DNA from: Acidobacteriota bacterium
GTDB taxonomy: Bacteria > Acidobacteriota > Terriglobia > Bryobacterales > Bryobacteraceae
Direction of reading: 5' to 3'
Length of the DNA: 64,000 nt
NCBI GenBank assembly: GCA_025353165.1
Contig: JANXRE010000017.1
Coordinates: 1 to 64,000, forward strand
The notes under the pieces were generated by a model. That model saw only the letters and a program-made list of their open reading frames with translations. It searched no databases and was not told the origin of the DNA. This document shows positions 1 to 8,904 of the stretch, piece after piece; the stretch's first letter is position 1; the number at the start of each line of letters is the position of its first letter. The translations under genes and the position numbers were made by a program.

Positions 1-79
1 ATCGCCGCGGTGCTGCGCCCGCCGGCTTTGGCCGTCGCTGTCAATGAATGATTGCGGATCGGAAGAGCGGCCGTCATGG

Positions 80-736
80 TCAGTACGGCGTGCGTTCCAA
101 TGGGCGGACACCGACCCGGCGGTTATGGAACGCCACAGCAACATACAGTAGCGATGAGACCAGAGAAATCAGAAGGGCGGCCATCATCATCAAGGGCCGG
201 TTCGGATAGCTGCGACGCTCCGGCACGATCCCCGGATCGATGATTTTGAGCCGCTCTCTTCGCTGGCCGTCTTCATTTTCGCGATCCAGGGAGTGGCTTA
301 ACGCGACGGTCTTCTCCGCGAGGTACTGCGCCAGCGCCTGGGCCTTGGCGGGATCGCGCAAGGTGACGCTGATCTCGAGAATCTTGGTGTCGCGTGGCTT
401 TTCAATTTTCAGCACCTGCGTCTTCAGGGCTTCGGTCGGCACACCTGGGTATAGCTCCCGGATGTGCAGGCGGCCGATGGCCTCTTTGAAGAGACTGTCG
501 CTAGAGGCGAAATGTTCGTAAGTTCGCAGCGATTCGAGGTAGACGGGGCTTACCGCCGTAGCTGCCGGCGGATCGATGAAGATAATTGCGGTCGCCGTAT
601 ATCGGGAGGGAAGGATCCACCCGGCGATCGCCGCCGCCGCCACGGCTACGGCGACCGCAAGCCCTACAAAGCGCCAGCGGCGTCGCGCGTAGTCGGCGAA
701 CTCGAGGAGATCGAACTGGTCGTCACGGCTGGTCAC
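80..736 (-). CDS. Wzz/GumC-type polysaccharide chain-length determinant protein
   Basis: Inner-membrane co-polymerase expected to set chain length of an exported polysaccharide. The 218-residue protein has a short cytoplasmic N-terminus, a first membrane helix at about residues 23-44, a periplasmic domain rich in alpha/beta segments, and a second helix at about 183-203. Just before the second helix is the proline-rich stretch typical of Wzz proteins (VPERRSYPNRP). No C-terminal BY-kinase domain follows, so it is the short form. It lies 42 bp downstream of the sugar transferase on the same strand and probably shares its transcript. The family call is firm; the polysaccharide is unknown. Confidence 0.85.
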   Translation of the reverse strand: MTSRDDQFDLLEFADYARRRWRFVGLAVAVAVAAAAIAGWILPSRYTATAIIFIDPPAATAVSPVYLESLRTYEHFASSDSLFKEAIGRLHIRELYPGVPTEALKTQVLKIEKPRDTKILEISVTLRDPAKAQALAQYLAEKTVALSHSLDRENEDGQRRERLKIIDPGIVPERRSYPNRPLMMMAALLISLVSSLLYVAVAFHNRRVGVRPLERTPY

Positions 737-778
737 GACACTAGTTTGACCCTAAACGGCACAACGGCGGAACACGAT

Positions 779-1579
779 TTAACAGGCGTCCTTGCCCGTG
801 AGAGCTTTCGGAACCGTGCGCATCAGGATGTGGAAATACAGCCGGAACGAGGCATGGCGGACGTAGAAGACATCGAGACGCCGCCGCTGGGCGTACGTCA
901 GCCGGCTTCTGCCCATCGCCTGCCAGAGCCCCGCCATGCCTGGCCGGACCGACAATACCTCGGCTCCCTCCCGCTCGTAGTAGCGATGTAACTCCCGGGC
1001 AGTGAGCGGGCGCGGGCCGACAAGCGACATCTCTCCCGTCACAACGTGGAGCAATTGCGGAAGTTCATCGATGGAAAACCGGCGGCAGAATGCGGCGAAA
1101 CGGCTGGTCACGCGCGGATCCCGGCAGGTCTTCCGGGCAGGGAACTCATCGCTCGCGCTTCGATCGTCCGCCGGCCACATCGTTCGAAACTTGAGCATCC
1201 GGATCGCCACGCCGCCGCGGCCAACCCGCTCATGCCGAATCAGTGGCCACCGCCGGGCCTTGAGGAGAATAATCAAGCAGACCAGAAACAAGGCCGGCGA
1301 GAGGGCCAGAAACAGAACAGCGGCAAGCAGGCGCTCAACGCCGTGGACTACAGCGAACGCGACACCCGCGCTGCCAATCCACGAATCCACTGCGTCAAGG
1401 CGCTCGACGATCCAGGCCAGATCTTCTGGGTCGGCCAGACCGTCGGCCTCTTCGTAGCTCCTGTACAAGGCCAACTCCGACCGGCAGTGACTGCAACGCT
1501 CGACGTGAGCGGCGACTGCGGCGCCCTGGCGGCTCATGCCTTCCAGCATGGCCGCGAGTCGCGGGTGCGGATCTGCCAT
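779..1579 (-). CDS. Initiating sugar transferase with N-terminal zinc-finger-like motif
   Basis: Predicted to move a sugar phosphate from a nucleotide sugar to undecaprenyl phosphate, the first step of exopolysaccharide assembly. Residues 80-266 form a monotopic bacterial sugar transferase: a hydrophobic segment at about 84-108, then LKFRTM, DELPQL and MSLVGPRPL motifs. The first ~70 residues are not part of the family. They carry HVERCSHC, an H-x3-C-x2-C pattern like anti-sigma-factor zinc fingers. The start at 1579 includes this extension. It is divergent from the O-antigen ligase at 1635 with a 55-bp gap, and the Wzz gene follows it. Confidence 0.85.
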   Translation of the reverse strand: MADPHPRLAAMLEGMSRQGAAVAAHVERCSHCRSELALYRSYEEADGLADPEDLAWIVERLDAVDSWIGSAGVAFAVVHGVERLLAAVLFLALSPALFLVCLIILLKARRWPLIRHERVGRGGVAIRMLKFRTMWPADDRSASDEFPARKTCRDPRVTSRFAAFCRRFSIDELPQLLHVVTGEMSLVGPRPLTARELHRYYEREGAEVLSVRPGMAGLWQAMGRSRLTYAQRRRLDVFYVRHASFRLYFHILMRTVPKALTGKDAC

Positions 1580-1634
1580 TTGATATTGAGACTTTGCGGG
1601 AAATGCCGGGGAACATTTAGGTTAGGCTTACCCT

Positions 1635-3455
1635 ATGCGAGTGGTGATCACCATGGTGCTGGCCCTGGTTCCACTGGCGATCGCTCCGGGCCTTCTTTTC
1701 TACTTCGACACAACACCCAAACTGGCGCTGATTCTTCTCGGTTCCAGCGCGCTGCTGTTGTTCCACCGGCAGAACGTCGAGAACCTGCGGATGCTCCTGG
1801 CGAACGCGGCCGGGCGATGGTTCGCCATTTTGGTGCTGGCGGAATGGCTCTCGCTTGCAGGCTCGACTCTCCTATCGACAAACGCCGCTCTCTCGACATT
1901 CGGCTCGGCGTGGCGCAGGCTGGGCTTACTCTCGTACACCGCGATCCTGGTATTCGTCCTACTCGGCGCGGCATGGATCGCGGCGGACCGAAAAAACGTC
2001 GTCTTCTTCCTCCGCTCAATCGCGCTCGGCGGAGCGATCGGAAGTGCGTACGGAATCGCCCAGTATTTTGGTTGGGACCCGCTGATACCGGCCAAGCACT
2101 ATCTCGCGGGCGAGGGACCGTACACTATTGTTCGTCCTCCCGGAACGCTCGGCCACGCCGACTATTTCGCCGCCTGGCTGGTAATCGTGGTGTTTTGCAG
2201 TCTAACATTGGTTCGAATCGAAGAACGCGCGCTGGCGCGTCGTCTCGCCGCGGGGGTTGTCGCCGCCGGCATGACGGCCATTCTGCTGAGCGGTACCCGG
2301 GGTGCAATGCTGGCAACCGCTGCCGGGTTCATCTACTGCATCGCGCGGCTGCGTCCGAGAGTGTCGTCCCGTTCCGCGATCGGAGCGGCGGCCGTGGTCT
2401 TGATCACGGCGGCCTTTATCGCATCGCCGCCGGGAACTCGCGTGCGCGCCCGCATCCACTGGTCGCTGGACGATGTGAGCGGAGGAGCGCGGTTGCTACT
2501 GTGGCGCGATTCCCTGATCCTCGCCGGACAAAGGCCCGGGATCGGCTTTGGTCCGGAGGCGTTCGCTTCCAAGTTCCCGCGTGCCGAGTCGCTCGCACTG
2601 GCGCGCGAGTACCCGGATTTCTATCACGAATCGCCGCACAATGTGTTTCTCGATGCGCTGGTGCAGCAAGGAATTCCGGGCGCGGCGATCCTCCTTTGTT
2701 TTTGCCTTCTGGGCCTATATGGGGCGCAAGCAAGCCGGTCGAGAGCCGCCATTCCACTGGGCGCCGGTGTTGTCGCCGCCCTCGTTTGCCACCAGTTCAC
2801 CGTTTTCCTCCCCGCCACCGCCCTGTTCTTTTTTTCGCTGCTCGCCGCGCTTGCCGGATTGCCCTCGGAACAATTAAAGCGGACACATAGATTTCACCCC
2901 TATCTGCTGATTCCGCTGGGGGTTGTTCTGGCAGTTGGCTTAGCGGGTGCAGCCGTGCGAATGCTGGTGTCGGATTGCGCGCTGTCTGCCGCGAACGCGA
3001 ACATCGAGGCCGGAAATGCGGAAGGCGCGGCCCGTCAATACCGCCTGGCCCGAGGGTGGCAACTCCCCGGCCACGGGGCGGATCTGGCTTATTCGCGAAG
3101 CATGGCGTCGCTCGCGGCCCGATCGGCCCCCGGCCAGGCCCGGGCCACTGCGTGGCATGAGGCAATGGAGTCCGCCCATCGCGCCGTGGAAACCTCCGAC
3201 GACGCACAGAATGCGTGGTACAACCTCGCGATCCTCCTGTCGGCGGAAAATGACTGGGCCGGCGTGGAGAAGTCGCTGCGAGCGGCGATCGCCGTCGCCC
3301 CCGCGTGGTTCAAGCCGCATTGGGCGCTGGCCCGCCTCCTGGAACTGTCGAACCGGCATCGAGAGGCGCTGGCCGAAGCTGCGGATGCTTTGAAAAAAGA
3401 CGGGGGAAAGGATCAGGAAGTCGTCGATACCTGGCGCGCTTTGAGTAAGCCGTAG
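1635..3455 (+). CDS. O-antigen ligase/polymerase family protein with C-terminal TPRs
   Basis: Polytopic membrane protein of 606 residues, likely a lipid-linked polysaccharide ligase or polymerase. About ten hydrophobic segments occupy residues 1-430. The large periplasmic loop between late helices carries the Wzy_C-type features GIGFGPEAF and ESPHNVFLD. Residues ~450-606 are soluble, alanine-rich helices that look like tetratricopeptide repeats (NAWYNLAILL, WFKPHWALARLLELS). It is divergent from the sugar transferase and Wzz genes, so the three form one small polysaccharide locus. Ligase and polymerase cannot be told apart from the sequence. Confidence 0.85.
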   Translation: MRVVITMVLALVPLAIAPGLLFYFDTTPKLALILLGSSALLLFHRQNVENLRMLLANAAGRWFAILVLAEWLSLAGSTLLSTNAALSTFGSAWRRLGLLSYTAILVFVLLGAAWIAADRKNVVFFLRSIALGGAIGSAYGIAQYFGWDPLIPAKHYLAGEGPYTIVRPPGTLGHADYFAAWLVIVVFCSLTLVRIEERALARRLAAGVVAAGMTAILLSGTRGAMLATAAGFIYCIARLRPRVSSRSAIGAAAVVLITAAFIASPPGTRVRARIHWSLDDVSGGARLLLWRDSLILAGQRPGIGFGPEAFASKFPRAESLALAREYPDFYHESPHNVFLDALVQQGIPGAAILLCFCLLGLYGAQASRSRAAIPLGAGVVAALVCHQFTVFLPATALFFFSLLAALAGLPSEQLKRTHRFHPYLLIPLGVVLAVGLAGAAVRMLVSDCALSAANANIEAGNAEGAARQYRLARGWQLPGHGADLAYSRSMASLAARSAPGQARATAWHEAMESAHRAVETSDDAQNAWYNLAILLSAENDWAGVEKSLRAAIAVAPAWFKPHWALARLLELSNRHREALAEAADALKKDGGKDQEVVDTWRALSKP

Positions 3456-3527
3456 TCTCCGGATTTCACATTTTGTTTACATTTCAGCGATGATTCCGGG
3501 AGCCCCACACCTTACAGTGGATCCATT

Positions 3528-5198
3528 ATGCGACGGGCTCACACTGGGTTGACGTTTTTCTTGGCAGTGATTTCGTTGCACGCTCAGGCGCGCCAGGGCG
3601 GTCTCGGATCGATCTTTTCCACGCGGCTTAGCTCGACGATGGCAGCCGCGGATACCAGCACGATCTCGGCCGCCATTTACAACAACTACAGCTTTGTTCC
3701 TACCGGCGCTCCGAATCACGTTGTGCCCCAAGGAGCGATTTTCGCCATCAAGGGAAGCTTGGGGCCGGCGAATTTCTCGGCTCTCCAGCAGACGCCGGTC
3801 GCCGGATTTGGCGGCGTGACAATCAACGTGACGGTGAACAACACCACAGTGCCGGCGCTGAACTACTACGTCGGTCCGCAGCTAGCCGGAGTCCTCCCGT
3901 CCAGTACGCCCGTGGGAGACGGCTTTTTCACCGTTACCTACAACGGGCAGACGAGTGCGTCCGTTCCGATTCGAGTGGTGCAGAGTGGGTTCGGGATTCT
4001 GACGCTGGACTCATCGGGACAGGGCACAGCCAAAGTGTGCGACTACGCGCTGGACGCCACCTGCCTGACTTATCCCTCGTTGAGCAAGTCGGCCAGCCCG
4101 GGCCAGGTAATCACGCTGTGGGGCACCGGCCTGGGGCCGACGACGAACGACGCGGTGAGTGTCGACATGACCAAGAACATTTTCCCTGCGCAGGTGTGGA
4201 TCGGTGGCGAGCCGGCTGTTGTGTTGTTCGCTGGCCGCTCGCAATTCGTGGGCCTCGACCTGATCAACGTGACGATCCCGTCCGGTGTCCAGGGATGCTA
4301 CGCGTCGGTGGTGGTGCAGATCGGCGGAAACGTTTCGAACTCGACATCGCTGCCCATCGAACCGAATGGCGGGCCGTGCTCCGACCCGGTAACGAAATTG
4401 GACGGGACGGCGTTGAGCGCTCTGCTTGCGCAGCCGAGTTTCTCCGTCGGAGACGTGGGTCTCTCACACGCGACCTCCTCCGTGCTGGGTCAGGATACGA
4501 CCATCGAAACGGCCAGTGCGGGTTTCTACAAGATCAATCCAGGCCAGCTTGCGAATGCGCAACAACTTCTCCCGCAGGCGTCCTACGGGTCGTGCACCGT
4601 CTGGACGTTTAACACCGATCAGAGCGGGATTCCGACGGGCGTCAGCCTGCCGACTCCGCTGGATGCCGGGACGGTCACGGTAACATCAAACGGAAACACA
4701 AAGACCCTGATCAAGAGCGCCGCGGGATCGTACAGCGTGAACCTCGGCTCCGGCGGCTTCCTGACGGGCACTGTGGGGACGGCGGGAACCGGCGGCGCCG
4801 ACGTCGGCCAGTTCTCCGCCAGCATGACCGTTCCATCCGGCTTTAATTGGACAAACCGATCCTCCGTCAGCGCGATTGACCGCACAAAGGGTCAATTGAT
4901 TCAGTGGTCGAACGCCGCCCCCGGCTCATACGTGTCCGTCGTGGGGAGCTCCGTCGGTGTCGACGCGTCCTCCAAGCCGGTCGCGCTCACGACTTTCACT
5001 TGCATCGCGTCCGGACAGGACGGCCAGTTCACCCTACCGTCCTGGGTTCTGGAAGCGATTCCGCCGTCCCCCGCCGGCATTCCAGGTGTTCTTTCTGTCG
5101 GTAACTACGCCACGCCCGTATCGTTCCAGGCAACCGGGCTCGACCGGGGCTTTCTGAATTTCTCCACGAGCGGCAGCGCGACGGTCACCTATCAATAG
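3528..5198 (+). CDS. Secreted protein with TIGR03437-type (Solibacter) Ig-like domain
   Basis: A 556-residue secreted protein. It starts with a signal peptide (RRAHTGLTFFLAVISLHAQA). Residues ~45-285 show the repeated pattern of the TIGR03437 family that is abundant in Solibacter: an N-terminal AIYNNYSF/VPQGAIFAIKG block, then LWGTGLGPT and VWIGGEPAVVLFAGRS, and NVTIPSGV near the end. The remaining ~270 residues are beta-rich and not recognised. The 3' end overlaps the convergent dehydrogenase subunit gene by 7 bases. Function is unknown; cell-surface binding is only a guess. Confidence 0.8.
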   Translation: MRRAHTGLTFFLAVISLHAQARQGGLGSIFSTRLSSTMAAADTSTISAAIYNNYSFVPTGAPNHVVPQGAIFAIKGSLGPANFSALQQTPVAGFGGVTINVTVNNTTVPALNYYVGPQLAGVLPSSTPVGDGFFTVTYNGQTSASVPIRVVQSGFGILTLDSSGQGTAKVCDYALDATCLTYPSLSKSASPGQVITLWGTGLGPTTNDAVSVDMTKNIFPAQVWIGGEPAVVLFAGRSQFVGLDLINVTIPSGVQGCYASVVVQIGGNVSNSTSLPIEPNGGPCSDPVTKLDGTALSALLAQPSFSVGDVGLSHATSSVLGQDTTIETASAGFYKINPGQLANAQQLLPQASYGSCTVWTFNTDQSGIPTGVSLPTPLDAGTVTVTSNGNTKTLIKSAAGSYSVNLGSGGFLTGTVGTAGTGGADVGQFSASMTVPSGFNWTNRSSVSAIDRTKGQLIQWSNAAPGSYVSVVGSSVGVDASSKPVALTTFTCIASGQDGQFTLPSWVLEAIPPSPAGIPGVLSVGNYATPVSFQATGLDRGFLNFSTSGSATVTYQ

Positions 5199-5818
5199 TG
5201 GGTGCAGCCGGGCGGCTCGGCGTAGAACGAATTACCGCGATAGTCCAATTCTCGAAGGCCTTCTTTCGAAGTGTAATAGCCGTCGATCGCCGCGGACTTC
5301 AGGTACTCCACGAAGCGGGCTGCTGCGCCCTCCGCCGGCCGGTCCAAAATCGGGGACGGCATTTCAGCCAGCCCTTCGCGGCAGATCTTCTGAGGATCGA
5401 ACGTCTCCAGCCGGTTCACTGACTCCTCGCCGTAGTGCGCCACTGCGAGCGCGCGGTGCGCTGCCGAAAGCGAATTCGCCGCGGCGCGGACATCGGCGGA
5501 GTCGTTTACCGTCAGGTCGATCCAATTCGCGATATCACGCGTCACCTGGGAGGCATTCGGGATGTCGCCGAGCAGCACCGCCACGGTTGTGCGGACCTTT
5601 TCAAGCTCGCCTGGCGTAAAGAACTCGGGCTCGTAGTTCGTCAGCGGCCGCGAACGGGCGGCAGCTTGGATTACGTGGGCGAGGTGATCCGACGCGGGGA
5701 GAAACAGTCCCGGCGGCAGCGTTTCGGCGCACTCGGCCGGTTCGCCTCGAAACCCAGTGAGGACGGCCCCCGCGCCCAACCGCAGAATCCACCGGCGGCT
5801 TGTCTCGGATTCGCTCAC
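5192..5818 (-). CDS. Gluconate 2-dehydrogenase subunit 3 family protein
   Basis: Small partner subunit for the GMC dehydrogenase encoded just upstream. I take the GTG at 5816-5818 as the start because it overlaps the GMC stop codon in a GTGA arrangement; the open frame extends further only by running inside the GMC gene. The 208-residue product begins SESETSRRWILRLGAGAV, a twin-arginine-like leader that suggests export in folded form with the partner. The family has no active site of its own and helps maturation or electron transfer of membrane-bound sugar dehydrogenases. Confidence 0.8.
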   Translation of the reverse strand: MSESETSRRWILRLGAGAVLTGFRGEPAECAETLPPGLFLPASDHLAHVIQAAARSRPLTNYEPEFFTPGELEKVRTTVAVLLGDIPNASQVTRDIANWIDLTVNDSADVRAAANSLSAAHRALAVAHYGEESVNRLETFDPQKICREGLAEMPSPILDRPAEGAAARFVEYLKSAAIDGYYTSKEGLRELDYRGNSFYAEPPGCTHY

Positions 5819-7503
5819 AGGTTCCCTCGTTTGTACTCGTGCGCGATGTAGTCTCCCGCGCGCGCGGAGATTGCCATGATCGTTAGCGTCGGTTCGTAGC
5901 AGCCCTGCGTGACGAAGCACGAGCCGTCGGTGACGAACAGATTCTTCACATCGTGCACCTGGTTAAAGCGGTTCACGACGCTCTTCTTCGGATCGTTCCC
6001 CATCCGCGCGGTGCCGCACTCGTGTATGTTTTTGCCGAACGGGCTGAGTCCGGCGGGCGGCTCCTTGCGATTCTCAAGCTTCAGGGCGTCAACAATCTCG
6101 CCCATTCGCTGGCGGATTCTCTCAGCCATGATCCGCTCATTCTCGCCGTAGCTGGCGTGAATGTGGAGCACGGGAATTCCCCATGCGTCTCTCTTCTCGT
6201 CGAGCTGTACGTAATTGTCGTGGCGCGGCAGGCACTCACCCTGCCCGGTGATGCTGAATCGCCACGGTATTTCGCCGCGGACCTTCGCGCGAAACGCGTT
6301 GCCAAAGCCTGGCGTGCGAAACGCATGCCCGTAGAGATCCTGACGGCTATCCGCAAAGAAATAGAAGCCCCGCAGAAAGCGCTTGTCCGCCTCTCCTCCC
6401 GCGATGTTCACGTATTTCGGAATGATTACCCCGCACGGCCGTCCCTCCGGCTGCCGCTGGCTCGACGTCATACCCGGCAGAGTACCGCCGCCGTGCTCGA
6501 TGGTGAAATGATCCATCAGGTAGTGGCCGAGCGCATCATTGGAAGCGCCCACGCCCTCCGGGAATCGTCGCGAGCGCGAGTTCAAAAGGATACGCGTGGA
6601 CTCGAGCGCCGCGGCGGCGAGTACCACTACCTTGGCCCGAACCTCCCGCGCCTCTCGTGTGATGCGGTCGATATATCCGGCTCCCGCCGCCTTGCCCTTG
6701 TCATTCATGACCACGTGACTCACCACGGCATCGGTGACCAGCGTGAATCGTCCCGTGCGCGCGGCCGCCGGCAATGTTACAGACGGGCTGTTGAAGTAGG
6801 ATGCCGTATGACATCCGCGCTGGCACTGGTCGCAGTAGTGGCAAGCCGGCCGGCCGTTATGCGGAACGGTCAGATTCGCGGTGCGGTCGATAATCAGCCG
6901 CCATCCAAACTGCTTCTGAATCACTCCGCGGGCATGTTCCTCGCCGCAGGTCATCCGCATCGGCGGCAGGAAGTTTCCGTCCGGTAATTGCGGCAGACCC
7001 TCCCGCGATCCGCTTACGCCGATATAACTCTCGACGTAGTCGTACCAGGGCTCCAGGTCTTTGTACGCGATGGGCCAGTTCTCGCCGTACCCGTCGCGCG
7101 ACGCGGCTTGCAGTTCGTTGTCGCTGTACCGGTAGCTGATGCGAGCCCAGCAGAAAGTCTTGCCGCCCACCTGGCGCCCGCGAATCCACATGAACGGCTT
7201 GTCTTCGGGAAACGTATACGGATGTTCGTCGTCTTTGATGAAGAACTGGCGGCTATATTCGTCGCACGCATAACAGAGCCGCTGGACGGGCTGCTCGCGC
7301 AGCAGCGACTTCTGATCTCCGAATCCGCGAAAGCGCAAACCGTACGGCCACACATGCTCGCTGAAATCCTCGTCCGGTATGCGCGGCGGACCGGCTTCGA
7401 GCATAAGAACTTGCATGCCCTTTTCGGCGAGCTCCTTCGCCACCCAACCTCCGCTCGCGCCGGAGCCTACAATAATTGCGTCGTAGATCTTGGGACTGGC
7501 CAC
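5815..7503 (-). CDS. GMC-family FAD-dependent sugar dehydrogenase with cysteine cluster
   Basis: A 562-residue flavoprotein of the glucose-methanol-choline family. The FAD-binding motif GSGASGG lies near the N-terminus, and the C-terminus has HECGTARMG and PTLTIMA around the catalytic pair. A ferredoxin-like run C-x2-C-x2-C-x3-C (C221, C224, C227, C231) resembles the Fe-S site of bacterial FAD-glucose dehydrogenases, which points to a dehydrogenase passing electrons to a cytochrome rather than an oxidase. It is coupled to the subunit-3 gene by a GTGA overlap. The substrate is probably a sugar or glycoside hydroxyl, but this is unproven. Confidence 0.85.
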   Translation of the reverse strand: MASPKIYDAIIVGSGASGGWVAKELAEKGMQVLMLEAGPPRIPDEDFSEHVWPYGLRFRGFGDQKSLLREQPVQRLCYACDEYSRQFFIKDDEHPYTFPEDKPFMWIRGRQVGGKTFCWARISYRYSDNELQAASRDGYGENWPIAYKDLEPWYDYVESYIGVSGSREGLPQLPDGNFLPPMRMTCGEEHARGVIQKQFGWRLIIDRTANLTVPHNGRPACHYCDQCQRGCHTASYFNSPSVTLPAAARTGRFTLVTDAVVSHVVMNDKGKAAGAGYIDRITREAREVRAKVVVLAAAALESTRILLNSRSRRFPEGVGASNDALGHYLMDHFTIEHGGGTLPGMTSSQRQPEGRPCGVIIPKYVNIAGGEADKRFLRGFYFFADSRQDLYGHAFRTPGFGNAFRAKVRGEIPWRFSITGQGECLPRHDNYVQLDEKRDAWGIPVLHIHASYGENERIMAERIRQRMGEIVDALKLENRKEPPAGLSPFGKNIHECGTARMGNDPKKSVVNRFNQVHDVKNLFVTDGSCFVTQGCYEPTLTIMAISARAGDYIAHEYKRGNL

Positions 7504-7522
7504 CGGTTCAGCTTACCGCAAG

Positions 7523-8723
7523 TCACTCCTGTCGCAGCAGCCCCGCGGGATCCAGACGCGCGGCCCTACGCGCGGGGGCCCATCCCGCCAGAATCGAAAC
7601 CGCCGGCAATATCGCGAGCGCGCTGCCGAAACTGATTAACGCAGTACAGCCGCGAGCCGGGAAACCGCGCGCGCCGCCACGCGACCGCGATCCCGGCCAG
7701 CGCCCCGGTGAGCGTCCACGCCGTCGCCTGGCCTACCACCAGCGCGACTACATTTCGAGCCGTCGCGCCCAGCGCCATCTGACGCCTCCGCAAGCCTTGG
7801 AATCCCCTTCGGCGCGAGCGTCCGAAACACTCGCAGCAGCGCCGCCCCGAGCGCCAGCCCGGCGATCCCGCCGGCCGCGCTCAACATCAGGCTCTCGATG
7901 ATGGCCTGCCGGGCTAGCCTCAGGCGCCCGGCGCCGATCGCCGACTTCACGGCCAGTTCCCGCTGCCGTCCCGCGGCCCGAGCAAGCAACAAGCTTGCGA
8001 CATTTGCGCACGCAATCAACAGGAGTCCGACAACTGCCCAGAAGAGCACCGCGGCGTTGGTCCGGTGATCCAGTGATCCCATACCTGCCGGTCCCGCAGC
8101 GGCGAGATGCTGAGACTGATCTCCTTCAGGAAAGGCGGTGGCACGTCCTTCAGCGTCTAAGGGTAGATAGGCATGAGCGCCGCCCACGCTTGCTCGATGC
8201 CGATGCCGGGTTTCAATCTCCCGAACGCGTACAGGAAATTGCCGGCTCATCTCGAAACCGCGCGGCAAGCCACCGACGATCTGCGCCGCCGCCAGAGGCC
8301 GTACATGAGCAGTGCCGCATACGGCCCGTTCGGCTGTTCCTGTTCGCCGGTGAAATCCCGCCCGATCAGCGGGCGGATCCCGAACGTGAGGAGGAAACTA
8401 GCCGCGACTCCGCCGCAGGACATGCGCGCCGCGTTCCTCTCGTTCAGGTCGCAATCTCCTGCGCGGCTCATCGAACGTGACTTCCTTGAAGACGGTCTGA
8501 TGCTCGCGGAACGCCCAATCGGTGCCCGCACTCCGAACCACACCAGGCGCTCGGCGTGCACATCGGGCAGCTCGCGAAACAGGATGTGGTCCACGGCGCT
8601 GAAGACGGCAGTGACCGCCCCAGTGCCGAGAGCGATGGTGAGAACCGCAATCGCGAACGTCCCACGCGACCCGCGCAAACTGCGCCACGCCTATCGCGCG
8701 TCTTGATAGACGGATTCCAGCAT
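7523..8723 (-). pseudogene. Degraded ADOP/MacB-like ABC transporter permease
   Basis: Pieces of one FtsX-like permease are spread over several frames. An ATG at 8721-8723 opens MLESVYQDAR, followed at once by an in-frame TAG and then by WRSLRGSRGTFAIAVL, the usual ADOP N-terminus. A second frame (about 7800-8150) carries the FtsX core ([20 protein letters not shown]). The classical end APARRAARLDPAGLLRQE, stop at 7523-7525, is in a third frame. The family is normally about 800 residues; only about half that length of DNA remains, so there are also internal deletions. It cannot make a functional permease. Confidence 0.85.
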
Positions 8724-8766
8724 TGTCCCGGTTGGACACCGCTCCGGGACGGGAAGTTCCCAGTCC

Positions 8767-8899
8767 GACGTGGCGCACGCACTCGTGCGGCGCACTCGTG
8801 CGTGCCGTGTCGCGACTCCTCGCGACACCATTTTTCGGTGGGCACGCCAAGCGTCGGCAAGAGTGCCGACGCGGCACGCAAGAGTGCGTGCGCCACGTC
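8767..8899. repeat. Nested inverted-repeat (REP-like) intergenic element, copy 1
   Basis: An 18-bp perfect outer inverted repeat (GACGTGGCGCACGCACTC at 8767-8784, complement at 8882-8899) encloses two further hairpins: GTGTCGCGA/TCGCGACAC (8807-8815 and 8820-8828) and GCGTCGGCA/TGCCGACGC (8851-8859 and 8864-8872), each with a 4-base loop. The outer-arm core recurs at 32236 and 39150. It sits between the dead permease and the ABC exporter, just beyond the exporter stop codon, so it could also end transcription or protect mRNA 3' ends. Confidence 0.8.
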
Positions 8900-8904
8900 A
8901 GCCC

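Noticed and set aside
1046-2890. 614-codon open frame on the plus strand across the sugar transferase and ligase genes
   Set aside because: Arg/Pro/Gly-rich composition without any domain; it is the out-of-frame shadow of two well-supported genes in GC-rich DNA.
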